A DNA stretch of 64,000 bases from NCBI GenBank assembly GCA_001603005.1, contig LVAJ01000030.1, positions 186,001-250,000 on the forward strand, given 5' to 3'. The DNA is from Clostridiales bacterium Firm_04 (lineage in GTDB: Bacteria > Bacillota > Clostridia > Oscillospirales > Ruminococcaceae). The notes beneath the pieces were generated by a model. The model ran no database searches, was not told the DNA's origin, and worked only from the letters and a program-made list of their open reading frames with translations. The translations under genes were made by a program, and so were the position numbers. Below, one piece after another: positions 41,750-49,523 of the stretch (its first letter is position 1; each line of letters opens with the position of its first letter).

Positions 41750-42508
41750 ATGGAACTGAAGCAGGAGCAGATCATTGCGACACGCCCGACCAAGATCGTA
41801 TACCGCGAGGGCGATACGGTCGTGAAGCTGTTCGATCCGGAGTATTCCAAGGCGGCTGTCCTGAATGAAGCGCTCAATCAGGCGCGTGTTGAGGAGACCG
41901 ATCTGCATATTCCGCAGCTGCATGAGGTCTTTAAGGTAGACGGCAGATGGGCGATCCGCTCGGATTATATCGAGGGCAGAACGCTGCAGCAGCTCATGGA
42001 CGAGAATCCGGAGAAGCTAGACGAATATCTGGAGCAGTTTGTCGCGCTGCAAATGGAGATCCATACGAAGCGCGCACCGCTGCTGACGAAGCTCAAGGAC
42101 AAAATGCACCGCAAGATCAGCGACAGCAAATTTGAGGCGACCGTGCGCTTTGAGCTGCATACCCGTCTGGAAGGCATGCCGAAGCACAAGAAGGTCTGCC
42201 ACGGCGATTTCAACCCGTCCAATGTCATCATTACGCCGGACGGCACGCCCTATATCATCGACTGGGCACACGCAACGCAGGGCAATGCATCTGCGGACGT
42301 CGCGCGGACGTATCTGTATCTGACGCTGAACAACAGCGAGGCGTTTGCGAAGAAGTACCTGAAAACCTTCTGCAAGATGAGCGATACGGCACTGCAGTAC
42401 GTCCAGAACTGGATGCCGATCGTTGCGGCATCGCAGTCGGTCAAGGAGAACAGTCCGGAAGAATTTGCGCTGCTCTCCCGTTGGGTGAACGTGGTCGATT
42501 ACGTCTAA
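41750..42508 (+). CDS. Aminoglycoside-phosphotransferase-like kinase
   Basis: 252 residues. Small-molecule kinase fold: VYREGDTVVKLFDPEY (nucleotide-binding Lys), catalytic loop CHGDFNPSNVIIT (His-Gly-Asp...Asn) and metal motif YIIDWAHATQGNA. This fits the TIGR02172/APH-like group that phosphorylates sugars, choline or unknown metabolites; no substrate can be given. It follows adhE by 17 bases with AAAGGAGGC before the ATG. Confidence 0.82.
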   Translation: MELKQEQIIATRPTKIVYREGDTVVKLFDPEYSKAAVLNEALNQARVEETDLHIPQLHEVFKVDGRWAIRSDYIEGRTLQQLMDENPEKLDEYLEQFVALQMEIHTKRAPLLTKLKDKMHRKISDSKFEATVRFELHTRLEGMPKHKKVCHGDFNPSNVIITPDGTPYIIDWAHATQGNASADVARTYLYLTLNNSEAFAKKYLKTFCKMSDTALQYVQNWMPIVAASQSVKENSPEEFALLSRWVNVVDYV

Positions 42509-42565
42509 AGCTTGAATCAGAAAAGCGGGCAGCGAAAGAAGGCTGCGCTGATATAGAAGTTTTTC

Positions 42566-42610
42566 GCCATCGTATTTCTGATGCAAGTTCAGAAGTACGA
42601 TGGCGTTTTG
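42566..42610 (+). terminator. Terminator, left unit of the inverted pair around cysS
   Basis: CGCCATCGTA-TTCTGA / TCAGAA-TACGATGGCG stem with one G-U pair, then TTTTG. A promoter follows within 3 bases. A similar unit on the other strand is at 44363-44440. Confidence 0.85.
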
Positions 42611-42612
42611 AT

Positions 42613-42641
42613 TGACAGCACTTCGATGCTGTGATATCATT
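42613..42641 (+). promoter_or_regulatory. Distal promoter, left unit
   Basis: TTGACA (42613-42618), 17 bp, TATCAT (42636-42641). The first structure downstream is the palindrome GCGGGCACTGCCCGC plus CTTTTTG (42690-42709), which looks like a terminator or attenuator before cysS. Confidence 0.78.
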
Positions 42642-42687
42642 ATTCCGATTTACAGCAATAAGCTGCCGGAAAGCGTTAGATCAACGG

Positions 42688-42709
42688 CAGCGGGCACTGC
42701 CCGCCTTTT
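42688..42709 (+). repeat. GCGGGCACTGCCCGC palindrome with T run
   Basis: One of seven copies of this 15-bp palindrome in the window. Here it is followed by CTTTTTG and lies between the distal and proximal cysS promoters, so it could end transcripts from the distal one. Confidence 0.65.
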
Positions 42710-42722
42710 TGTGCGGAACCGG

Positions 42723-42751
42723 TTGCAAATTCCGCGAATATGTGCTATAAT
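42723..42751 (+). promoter_or_regulatory. Proximal cysS promoter
   Basis: TTGCAA (42723-42728), 17 bp, TATAAT (42746-42751), about 28 bases before the start codon. No T-box structure fits in so short a leader. Confidence 0.8.
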
Positions 42752-42779
42752 AAGTACAAATACGAAGGGAGCAATGTTT

Positions 42780-44195
42780 ATGCAGCTGTATAATTCTCTT
42801 TCCAGACAGAAGGAGCCGTTCACGACCGTTGAGCCGAATAAGGTCAAAATGTACACCTGCGGCCCGACCGTCTATCACTTTGCCCACATCGGCAACCTGC
42901 GTACCTATATCATGGAGGATGTGCTGGATAAATACCTGCGCTTTTCCGGAAATGATGTGCTGCGCATCATGAACATCACCGATGTCGGACACCTGACCTC
43001 TGACGGCGATACCGGCGACGACAAAATGCTCAAAGGCGCAAAGCGTGAGCATAAAACAGTCATGGAGATCGCAAAATACTACACAGATGCGTTCTTTTCA
43101 GACTGCAAAAAGCTGAATATCAAAACACCGGAGGTCGTGCAGCCCGCAACCGGCTGCATTCCGGAGTTTATTGACGCCGTGCAGAAGCTGCTCGAAAAGG
43201 GCTATGCCTACGAAGCAGGCGGCAATGTCTATTTTGATACGTCCAAGCTGGAGCAGTACTACCGCTTCCACGATTTCAAGGAGGAAGACCTTGAGGACGG
43301 CGTCCGCGAGGGCGTGGAAAAGGACGATAATAAGCGCAATAAGGCGGATTTCGTGCTCTGGTTCACGAAGTCCAAGTTCGACGATCAGGAGCTGAAATGG
43401 GAGAGCCCGTGGGGACTCGGCTATCCGGGCTGGCATATCGAGTGCTCCTGCATCAGCATGAAGTATGCGGGCGAATACCTCGACCTGCACTGCGGCGGCA
43501 TCGACAACATGTTCCCGCATCATACCAACGAGATCGCGCAGAGCGAATCGCTGATCGGGCATGAATGGTGCAGGCACTGGTTCCATGTGCATCACCTCAA
43601 CGATGAAACCGGCAAGATGAGCAAATCCAAAGGCGAGTTCCTGACGGTCTCGCTGCTGGAGGAAAAGGGCTTCGATCCGCTGGCATACCGGTTCTTCTGC
43701 CTGCAGTCGCATTACCGCAAGTCGCTCGTGTTCTCGTGGGATAACATGAAGAATGCGCAGACGGCGTATAACAAGCTGGTCGCGAAGATCCGCACGCTGC
43801 TGAATGAGCAGGATGCGGTCGATGAAACGAAAAAGGCAGAGCTGCTGAAAGCGTTCACCGAGGCGATGGACAACGACCTCAACACGGCGCAGGCTGTGAC
43901 GGTGCTGTACGATATCCTGAAAGCGGATACGACCGCCGCAACCAGACTTGCCTGCATCGAGGAGCTGGACAAGGTGCTTTCGCTCGATCTGATCGGGCAT
44001 GCAAAGGCGCTTGCAGATGCGGAGCAGGATGCTGCGCAGGAGATTCCGGCAGAGGTGCTGGCGCTTGTGGAGCAGCGCAAGGAAGCGCGCAAGGCGAAGG
44101 ATTTTGCGAAGGCAGATGCGCTTCGCGATGAGATCGCAGCACTGGGCTGGCAGATCCGCGAAACCCGTCAGGGCACGGAAATCACAAAGATGTAA
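42780..44195 (+). CDS. cysS: Cysteinyl-tRNA synthetase
   Basis: 471 residues. Class I signatures: HIGH variant in FAHIGNLRTY, KMSKS in GKMSKSKGEF. Zinc ligands: Cys in MYTCGPTVY, Cys in WHIECSCIS, and DLHCGGIDNMFPHHTNEIAQSE. The ATG at 42780 has AAGGGAG at 8 bases; an ATG two codons earlier is too close to that site. It charges tRNA-Cys. It is flanked by inverted copies of a terminator-promoter unit. Confidence 0.96.
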   Translation: MQLYNSLSRQKEPFTTVEPNKVKMYTCGPTVYHFAHIGNLRTYIMEDVLDKYLRFSGNDVLRIMNITDVGHLTSDGDTGDDKMLKGAKREHKTVMEIAKYYTDAFFSDCKKLNIKTPEVVQPATGCIPEFIDAVQKLLEKGYAYEAGGNVYFDTSKLEQYYRFHDFKEEDLEDGVREGVEKDDNKRNKADFVLWFTKSKFDDQELKWESPWGLGYPGWHIECSCISMKYAGEYLDLHCGGIDNMFPHHTNEIAQSESLIGHEWCRHWFHVHHLNDETGKMSKSKGEFLTVSLLEEKGFDPLAYRFFCLQSHYRKSLVFSWDNMKNAQTAYNKLVAKIRTLLNEQDAVDETKKAELLKAFTEAMDNDLNTAQAVTVLYDILKADTTAATRLACIEELDKVLSLDLIGHAKALADAEQDAAQEIPAEVLALVEQRKEARKAKDFAKADALRDEIAALGWQIRETRQGTEITKM

Positions 44196-44231
44196 AAAAG
44201 GCGCTGACTGCTTAGACAGATACTCATATAG

Positions 44232-44275
44232 AAGAATTGCCCCGAAGCACTTTGAAATGCTTCGGGGCTTTGTAT
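44232..44275. terminator. cysS terminator, usable in both directions
   Basis: GCCCCGAAGCA / TGCTTCGGGGC stem; TTTG on the plus side and AATTCTTC on the minus side. It may also end the minus-strand hairpin RNA at 44283-44362. Confidence 0.82.
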
Positions 44276-44282
44276 TGCCTGC

Positions 44283-44362
44283 TAAGATAAATCGGAATTT
44301 GCGGGCAGTGCCGACTAACGGCAGCGGGCACTGCCCGCAAATTCCGATTTATGTAAGTAACA
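44283..44362 (-). ncRNA. Promoter-driven long hairpin RNA, candidate
   Basis: The arms at 44287-44312 and 44326-44352 are perfectly complementary over about 26 bp (AAATCGGAATTTGCGGGCAG continues to TGCC), with a loop of about 13 bases. A minus-strand promoter (44363-44391) starts transcription a few bases before the hairpin. The inner arm contains the GCGGGCACTGCCCGC palindrome. There is no ORF. It could be a regulatory RNA, an antisense to the cysS 3' end or a mobile-repeat product. Confidence 0.5.
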
Positions 44363-44391
44363 ACCATAGCACGTCATAGCTGCATTGTCAA
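44363..44391 (-). promoter_or_regulatory. Promoter, right unit of the inverted pair
   Basis: Minus strand TTGACA (44386-44391), 17 bp, TATGGT (44363-44368), directed at the 3' end of cysS. Confidence 0.7.
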
Positions 44392-44394
44392 TAA

Positions 44395-44440
44395 AAACGC
44401 CATAGTACTTCTGACCTGACATCAGAAATACTATGGCAAA
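44395..44440 (-). terminator. Terminator of the FMN-binding gene, right unit
   Basis: Minus strand GCCATAGTA-TTCTGA / TCAGAAGTACTATGGC stem, then GTTTTTATTGACA, so terminator and promoter are fused as in the left unit. Confidence 0.82.
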
Positions 44441-44600
44441 ATCTTCAATATCAGTACCTGACTTTCGGTCAGCGCCTCTTTTGTGTATCTGTTCGATTCG
44501 CAGCAGATGCAATGCGGCGGAGCGCATCCGCAGAACAATTGCGAAGGCGTCCGCCGCAGTCAATATACGTTTGAAATGCTGAAAAATGAATCGTACCGGA
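44441..44600. other. Spacer without recognised content
   Basis: Between the right terminator unit and the FMN-binding gene stop. No ORF with a ribosome-binding site and no clear structure is seen. Confidence 0.5.
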
Positions 44601-45974
44601 TCAGTTTTTCGCAGAATCCAGCGCCGCCTGCACCGCGGTCATAATGCCCTTGGAGCTGTATGTCGCGCCGGAAACTGCGTCTACGGATGTCTGCTGCGAA
44701 TCGAGGATCTGGCTGATGACGCTGCTCTTTGCGCTCAGGAAATACGAATCGTCGGATTCCCCGGTTTCCGCGTCGATCGACACGATGCGGTCATCCTGAA
44801 TCGTCACAGATACCGTGATATCGCCGTCGTAGCCGTAAGCCGTCCCGCGGAATGTGCCGTTCTGATAGACCGTCTGAACCGGCGCGGGAGCTTCTTCCTG
44901 CGGCGCGGCAGGCGTTTCGGCAGCGGGCGTTTCGGCTGCTGCGGGCGATTCTGCGGGCGTATCCGCCTGCTCCTGCGGTGTCTCGGAATCCTCTGTGCCG
45001 GCTTCGGCAGCGGTCGTGTTTGCGGTCGTATCTGCGGAGCCTGCCGCATCGGATGCAGCGGTCGTTCCGGTTGTCTGATCCGGTTCCGGACCGGATGCAG
45101 ATGCGGAGTCCTGCGGCGCCGTGGTGATCGCAGCAAGCGCAGTTGTCACGGCATTTTCGCTGTCCGAATTGTCAGCCGGATCGGTGATCTCCGCGGTGCG
45201 CAGTTCGGTTTTCTGCTCTGTCTGCTCCGCGCGCGCCAGAAATCCCGTTGCACCGACCACCAGCGCACATGCTGCCGCCGCGCCGATGTTGAGCACTGCC
45301 TTTTTCTCCGGCTTTTTCTTCTGGACATAGAGCTTGCGCAGACGGAACACCGCCCAGCCTGCGAATACAACGGTATAGACCATGAGGCTGAACCATGCGC
45401 CGTCCCTGCCGTGTCTTGCCTTGGAAAGATTCAGCGCATAGACATGCAGCGGGATGAAAACATAGAACACATATGCGAGCCGCTGCCAGCTTTTCCAGAC
45501 CTTCGGCTTCATTTTGCTGCGGATCTTCCGCACGGACATGATCGCCAGCGGGATCATGATGAGCATGAGCACCGCACAGATGACCAGATTCAGCGCATCC
45601 GGCTGCTGGAACCAGCGCGGGATATACGAGATGCCGAACCCGACCGCATGTCCGAGCGTCAGGATCGCCGCAAAGATCGAGAGCTGCCCGCGCACCGGCA
45701 TGAAGCGCTTCATCAGCGGGGAGCTGTTCGGGAGCGCGCCCGTCCACATGACGATCGCCCAGCATGCGGTCGCAAGCGTGCCCTTTGTCAGCTGCGCGAG
45801 CACATATTGATTCAGGAACGCGGGAATGCCTGCGGGATGCAGATTGGTGACCAGAACCGCGCAGATGCTCAGCACAGCCGCCGCAATATAAAACGGCGCC
45901 GGATGCGTCCGCAGCGCCTTTCCGCAGAGCAGCACAAATGCCAGCGCGATCGCCAGCGAGATCAGAAACAACAT
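44601..45974 (-). CDS. Ferric-reductase-like membrane protein with C-terminal FMN-binding domain
   Basis: 457 residues. About seven TM segments in 1-215 with a ferric-reductase/cytochrome b-like core; His residues in LTLGHAVGFG and YVFIPLHVYALN may bind haem. After a further TM segment, a Thr/Ala/Pro-rich linker of about 130 residues leads to an outside FMN-binding domain (about 370-457). Its SGATYSSKG motif is the site where ApbE-type enzymes attach FMN to Thr. The layout suggests electron transfer from membrane haem to an outside flavin, possibly for iron reduction. No apbE gene is in the window. AAAGGATTATGCT precedes the ATG. Confidence 0.85.
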   Translation of the reverse strand: MLFLISLAIALAFVLLCGKALRTHPAPFYIAAAVLSICAVLVTNLHPAGIPAFLNQYVLAQLTKGTLATACWAIVMWTGALPNSSPLMKRFMPVRGQLSIFAAILTLGHAVGFGISYIPRWFQQPDALNLVICAVLMLIMIPLAIMSVRKIRSKMKPKVWKSWQRLAYVFYVFIPLHVYALNLSKARHGRDGAWFSLMVYTVVFAGWAVFRLRKLYVQKKKPEKKAVLNIGAAAACALVVGATGFLARAEQTEQKTELRTAEITDPADNSDSENAVTTALAAITTAPQDSASASGPEPDQTTGTTAASDAAGSADTTANTTAAEAGTEDSETPQEQADTPAESPAAAETPAAETPAAPQEEAPAPVQTVYQNGTFRGTAYGYDGDITVSVTIQDDRIVSIDAETGESDDSYFLSAKSSVISQILDSQQTSVDAVSGATYSSKGIMTAVQAALDSAKN

Positions 45975-45998
45975 AGCATAATCCTTTCACACATGCAA

Positions 45999-46034
45999 AA
46001 ACATGCTCCGGTCAGGTCCGGAGCATGTTTGCTG
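45999..46034 (-). terminator. Terminator of the Tp47-like gene
   Basis: AAACATGCTCCGG / CCGGAGCATGTTT stem; T run and TTGC on the minus strand. Confidence 0.8.
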
Positions 46035-46062
46035 TCAAATGTACAGAAGACGATCCGAACAA

Positions 46063-47550
46063 TCAGTCTTCCTTCTTCTTTGCGATGAATGCTGCTGCGC
46101 CTGCTGCGGTGAGCAGAGCGAATGCTGCGCCGATCCCGGCATCACCGGTCTTGACAGAGTTTGTTTTTGCAGCAGTCGTGGTTGCCTTTGTGGTCGAGCC
46201 GGAGGATGCCTTTGTGGTGGTCGTCGTGGTGGAAGCAGCCGCATTCGTTGCAGATGCGGTGGTATCCGCAGCCGCAGCCTGTCCTGCGAGGCTGATCTCC
46301 AGCGGCTTGTTGTAGCCCGCAGCAGATACCTTCACAGCATAGGTTCCGGCAGCACCTTCCGGAAATACCTTTCCGTTTCTGGATTCCGCATCAAAGTTGA
46401 GTGCGCCGTTCTCATCGAACACCTTGACAGAACCTCTGCCGCTTGCATTGAACTTGTTCTCGCCGACCTCAACAGCCGAGAGATTCTTGATGAAGTTTGC
46501 CGCGTCGTCAGCCGTGAAGCCGTCTGCCGGAACGAGCTTGCCGTCCTCATACTTGACCGGCAGATCGTCGGTGCTCAGTGTAAAGGATGCGCTCAGATCC
46601 GCATACTTTTTCTTGCCGTCGGAAACCTTGAGCGTATAGACGCCCGGCTTTGCATCGGTATAGGAGATCTCGCTGTCGGAAACGGTGAAACCTTCGAGCG
46701 TGTAGGCCTTTTCGTAGTCTGCCGGCAGTGCAGAGGTATCGAGTGCAGTCTTGCCGGTACCGGCTGCTGCGTCGTCCGCCTTGATCTCGCCCTCGAACTT
46801 GACCGGAATATAGGTATCGGTCGCGACCGTCACAGTACCGTTCTTGGTGATGAGCAGGATCTCCTTGACGGTGCTGCCAATGAGTCCGGTGTAGTTTTCA
46901 TATCTCAGCTGATTGCCGTGCGGTTCCTCTTTCCTGATGCCGGAAGACCATGCGATCTCGCCGCGCCAGAGGTTCTCCTCATGCCGCATTGCATATGCCT
47001 TGCCGTCTGCCGTCTTCAGGATCGCGCCGCGATAGTGGATATCCCAGTCTTCCGGCGTCCCCTTCAGGTCGATCAGATAGTCGCCCCACGGTGTGCTGGT
47101 GTTCAGCTGCACCTGTGCATCGAGCGTTTCCGGTGCGGAATCCTGCACAGCGGAGAATGCAGCCTTGCCGTCCGCAACGGTCACATTCTTGTATGCTGCC
47201 GGTGCGGTGTCGAGCTTCTGGAAGCCGTAGTTGTTGTCGCCGAGCGCATCGAGATCCGCCTGCGAGATCGCAACCGGATAGGTGACGCCGAGGATCGTGT
47301 CCTCGCCGTTGTTGTAGCTGCCCTCGAACAGCTCGCCCTCACCGTTTTTGAGTACCTTTGTCTTGGTCGCAGAGGTCACAGCATCGACTGCATAGGCGTT
47401 TTCGCCCAGTTCTGCTGCATAGAACTCTGCATAGGGGATGTTCATGGTGCCGTAGACGGGTTCATCCGCAGCGAATGCGGAAACCGGTACAACTGCCAGA
47501 ACTGCCGCGGCTGCAGCTGCGGCGCTGACGATTTTCTGAATGGATTTCAT
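46063..47550 (-). CDS. Surface protein with Tp47-like domain A and SVKTGD C-terminal signal
   Basis: 495 residues. Signal peptide (about 1-27, SAFA-A). The region YGTMNIPYAEFYAAELGE...VDAVTSATKTKVL resembles the penicillin-binding Tp47 domain A family; two beta-sandwich regions follow. A Thr/Ala-rich linker is followed by NSVKTGDAG, a hydrophobic segment and AKKKED, a sortase-like tail that shares the SV(K/R)TGD core with the gene at 2-1396. AAAGGAGG precedes the ATG. Its leader carries two inverted-repeat operators. Tight regulation plus the reductase gene downstream suggests a part in iron handling, which is inference. Confidence 0.78.
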   Translation of the reverse strand: MKSIQKIVSAAAAAAAVLAVVPVSAFAADEPVYGTMNIPYAEFYAAELGENAYAVDAVTSATKTKVLKNGEGELFEGSYNNGEDTILGVTYPVAISQADLDALGDNNYGFQKLDTAPAAYKNVTVADGKAAFSAVQDSAPETLDAQVQLNTSTPWGDYLIDLKGTPEDWDIHYRGAILKTADGKAYAMRHEENLWRGEIAWSSGIRKEEPHGNQLRYENYTGLIGSTVKEILLITKNGTVTVATDTYIPVKFEGEIKADDAAAGTGKTALDTSALPADYEKAYTLEGFTVSDSEISYTDAKPGVYTLKVSDGKKKYADLSASFTLSTDDLPVKYEDGKLVPADGFTADDAANFIKNLSAVEVGENKFNASGRGSVKVFDENGALNFDAESRNGKVFPEGAAGTYAVKVSAAGYNKPLEISLAGQAAAADTTASATNAAASTTTTTTKASSGSTTKATTTAAKTNSVKTGDAGIGAAFALLTAAGAAAFIAKKKED

Positions 47551-47574
47551 TGTTCCGTTCCTCCTTTGGAATAT

Positions 47575-47600
47575 CAGGTTAGTTAGTGCGTCCTAACCTG
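47575..47600. promoter_or_regulatory. Inverted repeat operator CAGGTTAG / CTAACCTG
   Basis: 8-bp arms 10 bases apart in the leader, 26 bases before the Tp47-like start. The half-site GGTTAG..CTAACC resembles DtxR/IdeR-type iron boxes. Confidence 0.5.
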
Positions 47601-47647
47601 TGTGGCTTGTATGTCGGGGTGCCGATGCGTTTCCGCATCCTGCAATT

Positions 47648-47665
47648 GATTAGCAATAGCTAACC
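47648..47665. promoter_or_regulatory. 18-bp palindromic operator GATTAGC-AATA-GCTAACC
   Basis: Near-perfect palindrome, lying at about +5 to +22 of the transcript from the promoter at 47677. The half-site GGTTAGC matches the second inverted repeat at 47575-47600. Confidence 0.55.
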
Positions 47666-47676
47666 AGTCTCCATGC

Positions 47677-47685
47677 ATTATAGCA
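47677..47685 (-). promoter_or_regulatory. Extended -10 promoter of the Tp47-like gene
   Basis: Minus strand TGCTATAAT with a weak -35 (TAGAAA 17 bp upstream). The nearby operators suggest repression. Confidence 0.6.
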
Positions 47686-47894
47686 TATTGTCCGCTGCGT
47701 TTCTAATCCATTCGGACACTTTCTCGTATTTTGTTGTTTTCATCATGATTTCAGCGCATAAATCTCCGCTTTTTGATAAATTTTCAGTAAAATGCGGGAT
47801 CGCTGCTTTGTGATTGGGGCGCGTGCGCTTGCATGATTTCGCTGTGCATGCTCCCGATCGTTCTTTTTCGCTTCTTGCTCTGTGATTCGCGAAA

Positions 47895-47928
47895 ACCGGC
47901 GGCAGATTTGCGTTCTGCCGCCGGTTCG
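47895..47928 (-). terminator. Glycogen operon terminator
   Basis: AACCGGCGGCAGA / TCTGCCGCCGGTT perfect stem 55 bases past the glgA stop, with TTTTCG on the minus strand. The rest of 47686-47982 shows nothing recognisable. Confidence 0.78.
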
Positions 47929-47982
47929 GATCGTATTTTTTTGCACGGGCTCATTCGGGGTATGCACCTGCTGATGCAGCGC

Positions 47983-49416
47983 TCACTGATTCCAGCTTTC
48001 CAGTTCCTTGTAGAGTCCGAGATAGAGCTCCGCCGAGGATGCCCAGCTGAAATCTGCGGACATCGCATTTTTCTGGATCTCCGCCCAGAACGGCTTGTTC
48101 TCATAAGCGCCCTTTGCGCGCAGGCATGCACCGAGCATATCATGCGCATTGTAGGTTTTGAACGTGAATCCGGTGCCGTTTTCGCCGCCCGCATCGCGGA
48201 CAGAATCGCGCAGACCGCCGGTTTCGCGCACGATCGGCATGGTGCCGTAGCGCATCGCGTACATCTGCGCCAGACCGCAGGGCTCGCTCTGCGACGGCAT
48301 CAGGAACATGTCGCAGCCTGCATAGAGCCTGCGGGAAAGCTGCGGATAGAATCCGAGCGTCACGCTGACCGCCTGCGGATAGCGCCACGCCATTTCCTTG
48401 AAGAAGTCCTCGTAGACGCGTTCGCCGCTGCCGAGTACGGCAAAGTGGAAGCCGTCATGCACCATTTCCTCGAAGACATAGCGGATCAGGTCGATGCCCT
48501 TGTGTGCGACGAAGCGCGAGCAAATGCCGATCAGCGGCTGATCGTCTTCCGGCAGTCCGAGCTCCTGCTGGAGCGCCCGCTTGCAGGCGAGCTTGCCGTC
48601 CATTTTGCCGATGCTGTAATGCGCATACGGTGCGGTCAGGGCGATGTCCGTCGCAGGATCGTAGCTTTCGGTGTCGATGCCGTTCAGGAATCCCGTCAGC
48701 TTATACTGCTTGTTCGTGAGGGCGCGGTCGAGTCCGTGCGAATACCACGGATCGAGGATCTCCCACGCATAGCTCGGCGAAACGGTCGTGATCTTGTCGG
48801 CGGTTTCGATCGCACCCTTCATCATGTTCACATTGCCGTCGTATTCGAGCAGATTTGCATGATACATCGGGATGCCCATGAGCTCGTTCAGCACCTCGGT
48901 GCCGTACTTGCCCTGATAGGCGATGTTGTGGATCGTGAACACGGTGTGGATATTGTCGAAGCCTTCCTGATACTTATAGAAGATCTGGTAATAGACCGGT
49001 GTGAGCGCGGTCTGCCAGTCATTGCAGTTGATGACAGTCGGTTTGAAGTCGATCACGCGGAGCATTTCGAGGATCGCGCGGCTGAAGAACACAAAGCGCT
49101 CGCAGTCGTCGTAGAAGCCGTAAATGCCGTCCCGCTTGAAATAATACTCGTTGTCAATGAAATAATAGGTCACGCCCTCATATTTCGCGGTGAAGATGCC
49201 GCAATACTGCTTTCTCCACGCCACATCGACCGTGATCGAGGTGATGAAGGTCATGTCCTTGCGCATGTCCTCGCCGATCGCCTTATAAAGCGGGATGACG
49301 ACGCGGCAGTCATGCCCTTTCTGGTTCAGTGCATGCGGGAGCGCGCCCGCAACATCGGCTAATCCGCCCGATGCGACATAAGGTCTCGCTTCACTTGCTG
49401 CATATAAAATGTTCAT
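47983..49416 (-). CDS. glgA: Glycogen synthase
   Basis: 477 residues, GT5 family. The ADP-glucose loop is YVASGGLADVAGALP (a variant of KxGGL). INCNDWQTALTP, VFTIHNIAYQGKYG and HGLDRAL are typical. ICSRFVAHKGIDLI and PSQSEPCGLAQMYAMRYG (E-x7-E) form the C-terminal half. It elongates alpha-1,4-glucan from ADP-glucose. Last gene of the glgB-glgC-glgD-glgA order on the minus strand. GGAGGG precedes the ATG. Confidence 0.96.
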   Translation of the reverse strand: MNILYAASEARPYVASGGLADVAGALPHALNQKGHDCRVVIPLYKAIGEDMRKDMTFITSITVDVAWRKQYCGIFTAKYEGVTYYFIDNEYYFKRDGIYGFYDDCERFVFFSRAILEMLRVIDFKPTVINCNDWQTALTPVYYQIFYKYQEGFDNIHTVFTIHNIAYQGKYGTEVLNELMGIPMYHANLLEYDGNVNMMKGAIETADKITTVSPSYAWEILDPWYSHGLDRALTNKQYKLTGFLNGIDTESYDPATDIALTAPYAHYSIGKMDGKLACKRALQQELGLPEDDQPLIGICSRFVAHKGIDLIRYVFEEMVHDGFHFAVLGSGERVYEDFFKEMAWRYPQAVSVTLGFYPQLSRRLYAGCDMFLMPSQSEPCGLAQMYAMRYGTMPIVRETGGLRDSVRDAGGENGTGFTFKTYNAHDMLGACLRAKGAYENKPFWAEIQKNAMSADFSWASSAELYLGLYKELESWNQ

Positions 49417-49523
49417 ATTTTGCCCTCCCTAATCATTCGCACGCACAGAACACTGCATCGGAGCAGGTTCCGCCGCCTGCGAAGCCGTAATTTTCATGGA
49501 GCCGTGAACGGCAGAGGCAGCGT

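Noticed and set aside
38100-41750. 1216-codon open frame antisense to oadB and adhE
   Set aside because: It is complementary to clear genes, arises from their codon bias and shows no ribosome-binding site or family feature.
42642-42779. T-box leader for cysS
   Set aside because: The space after either promoter is too short and no specifier stem or T-box sequence is visible.
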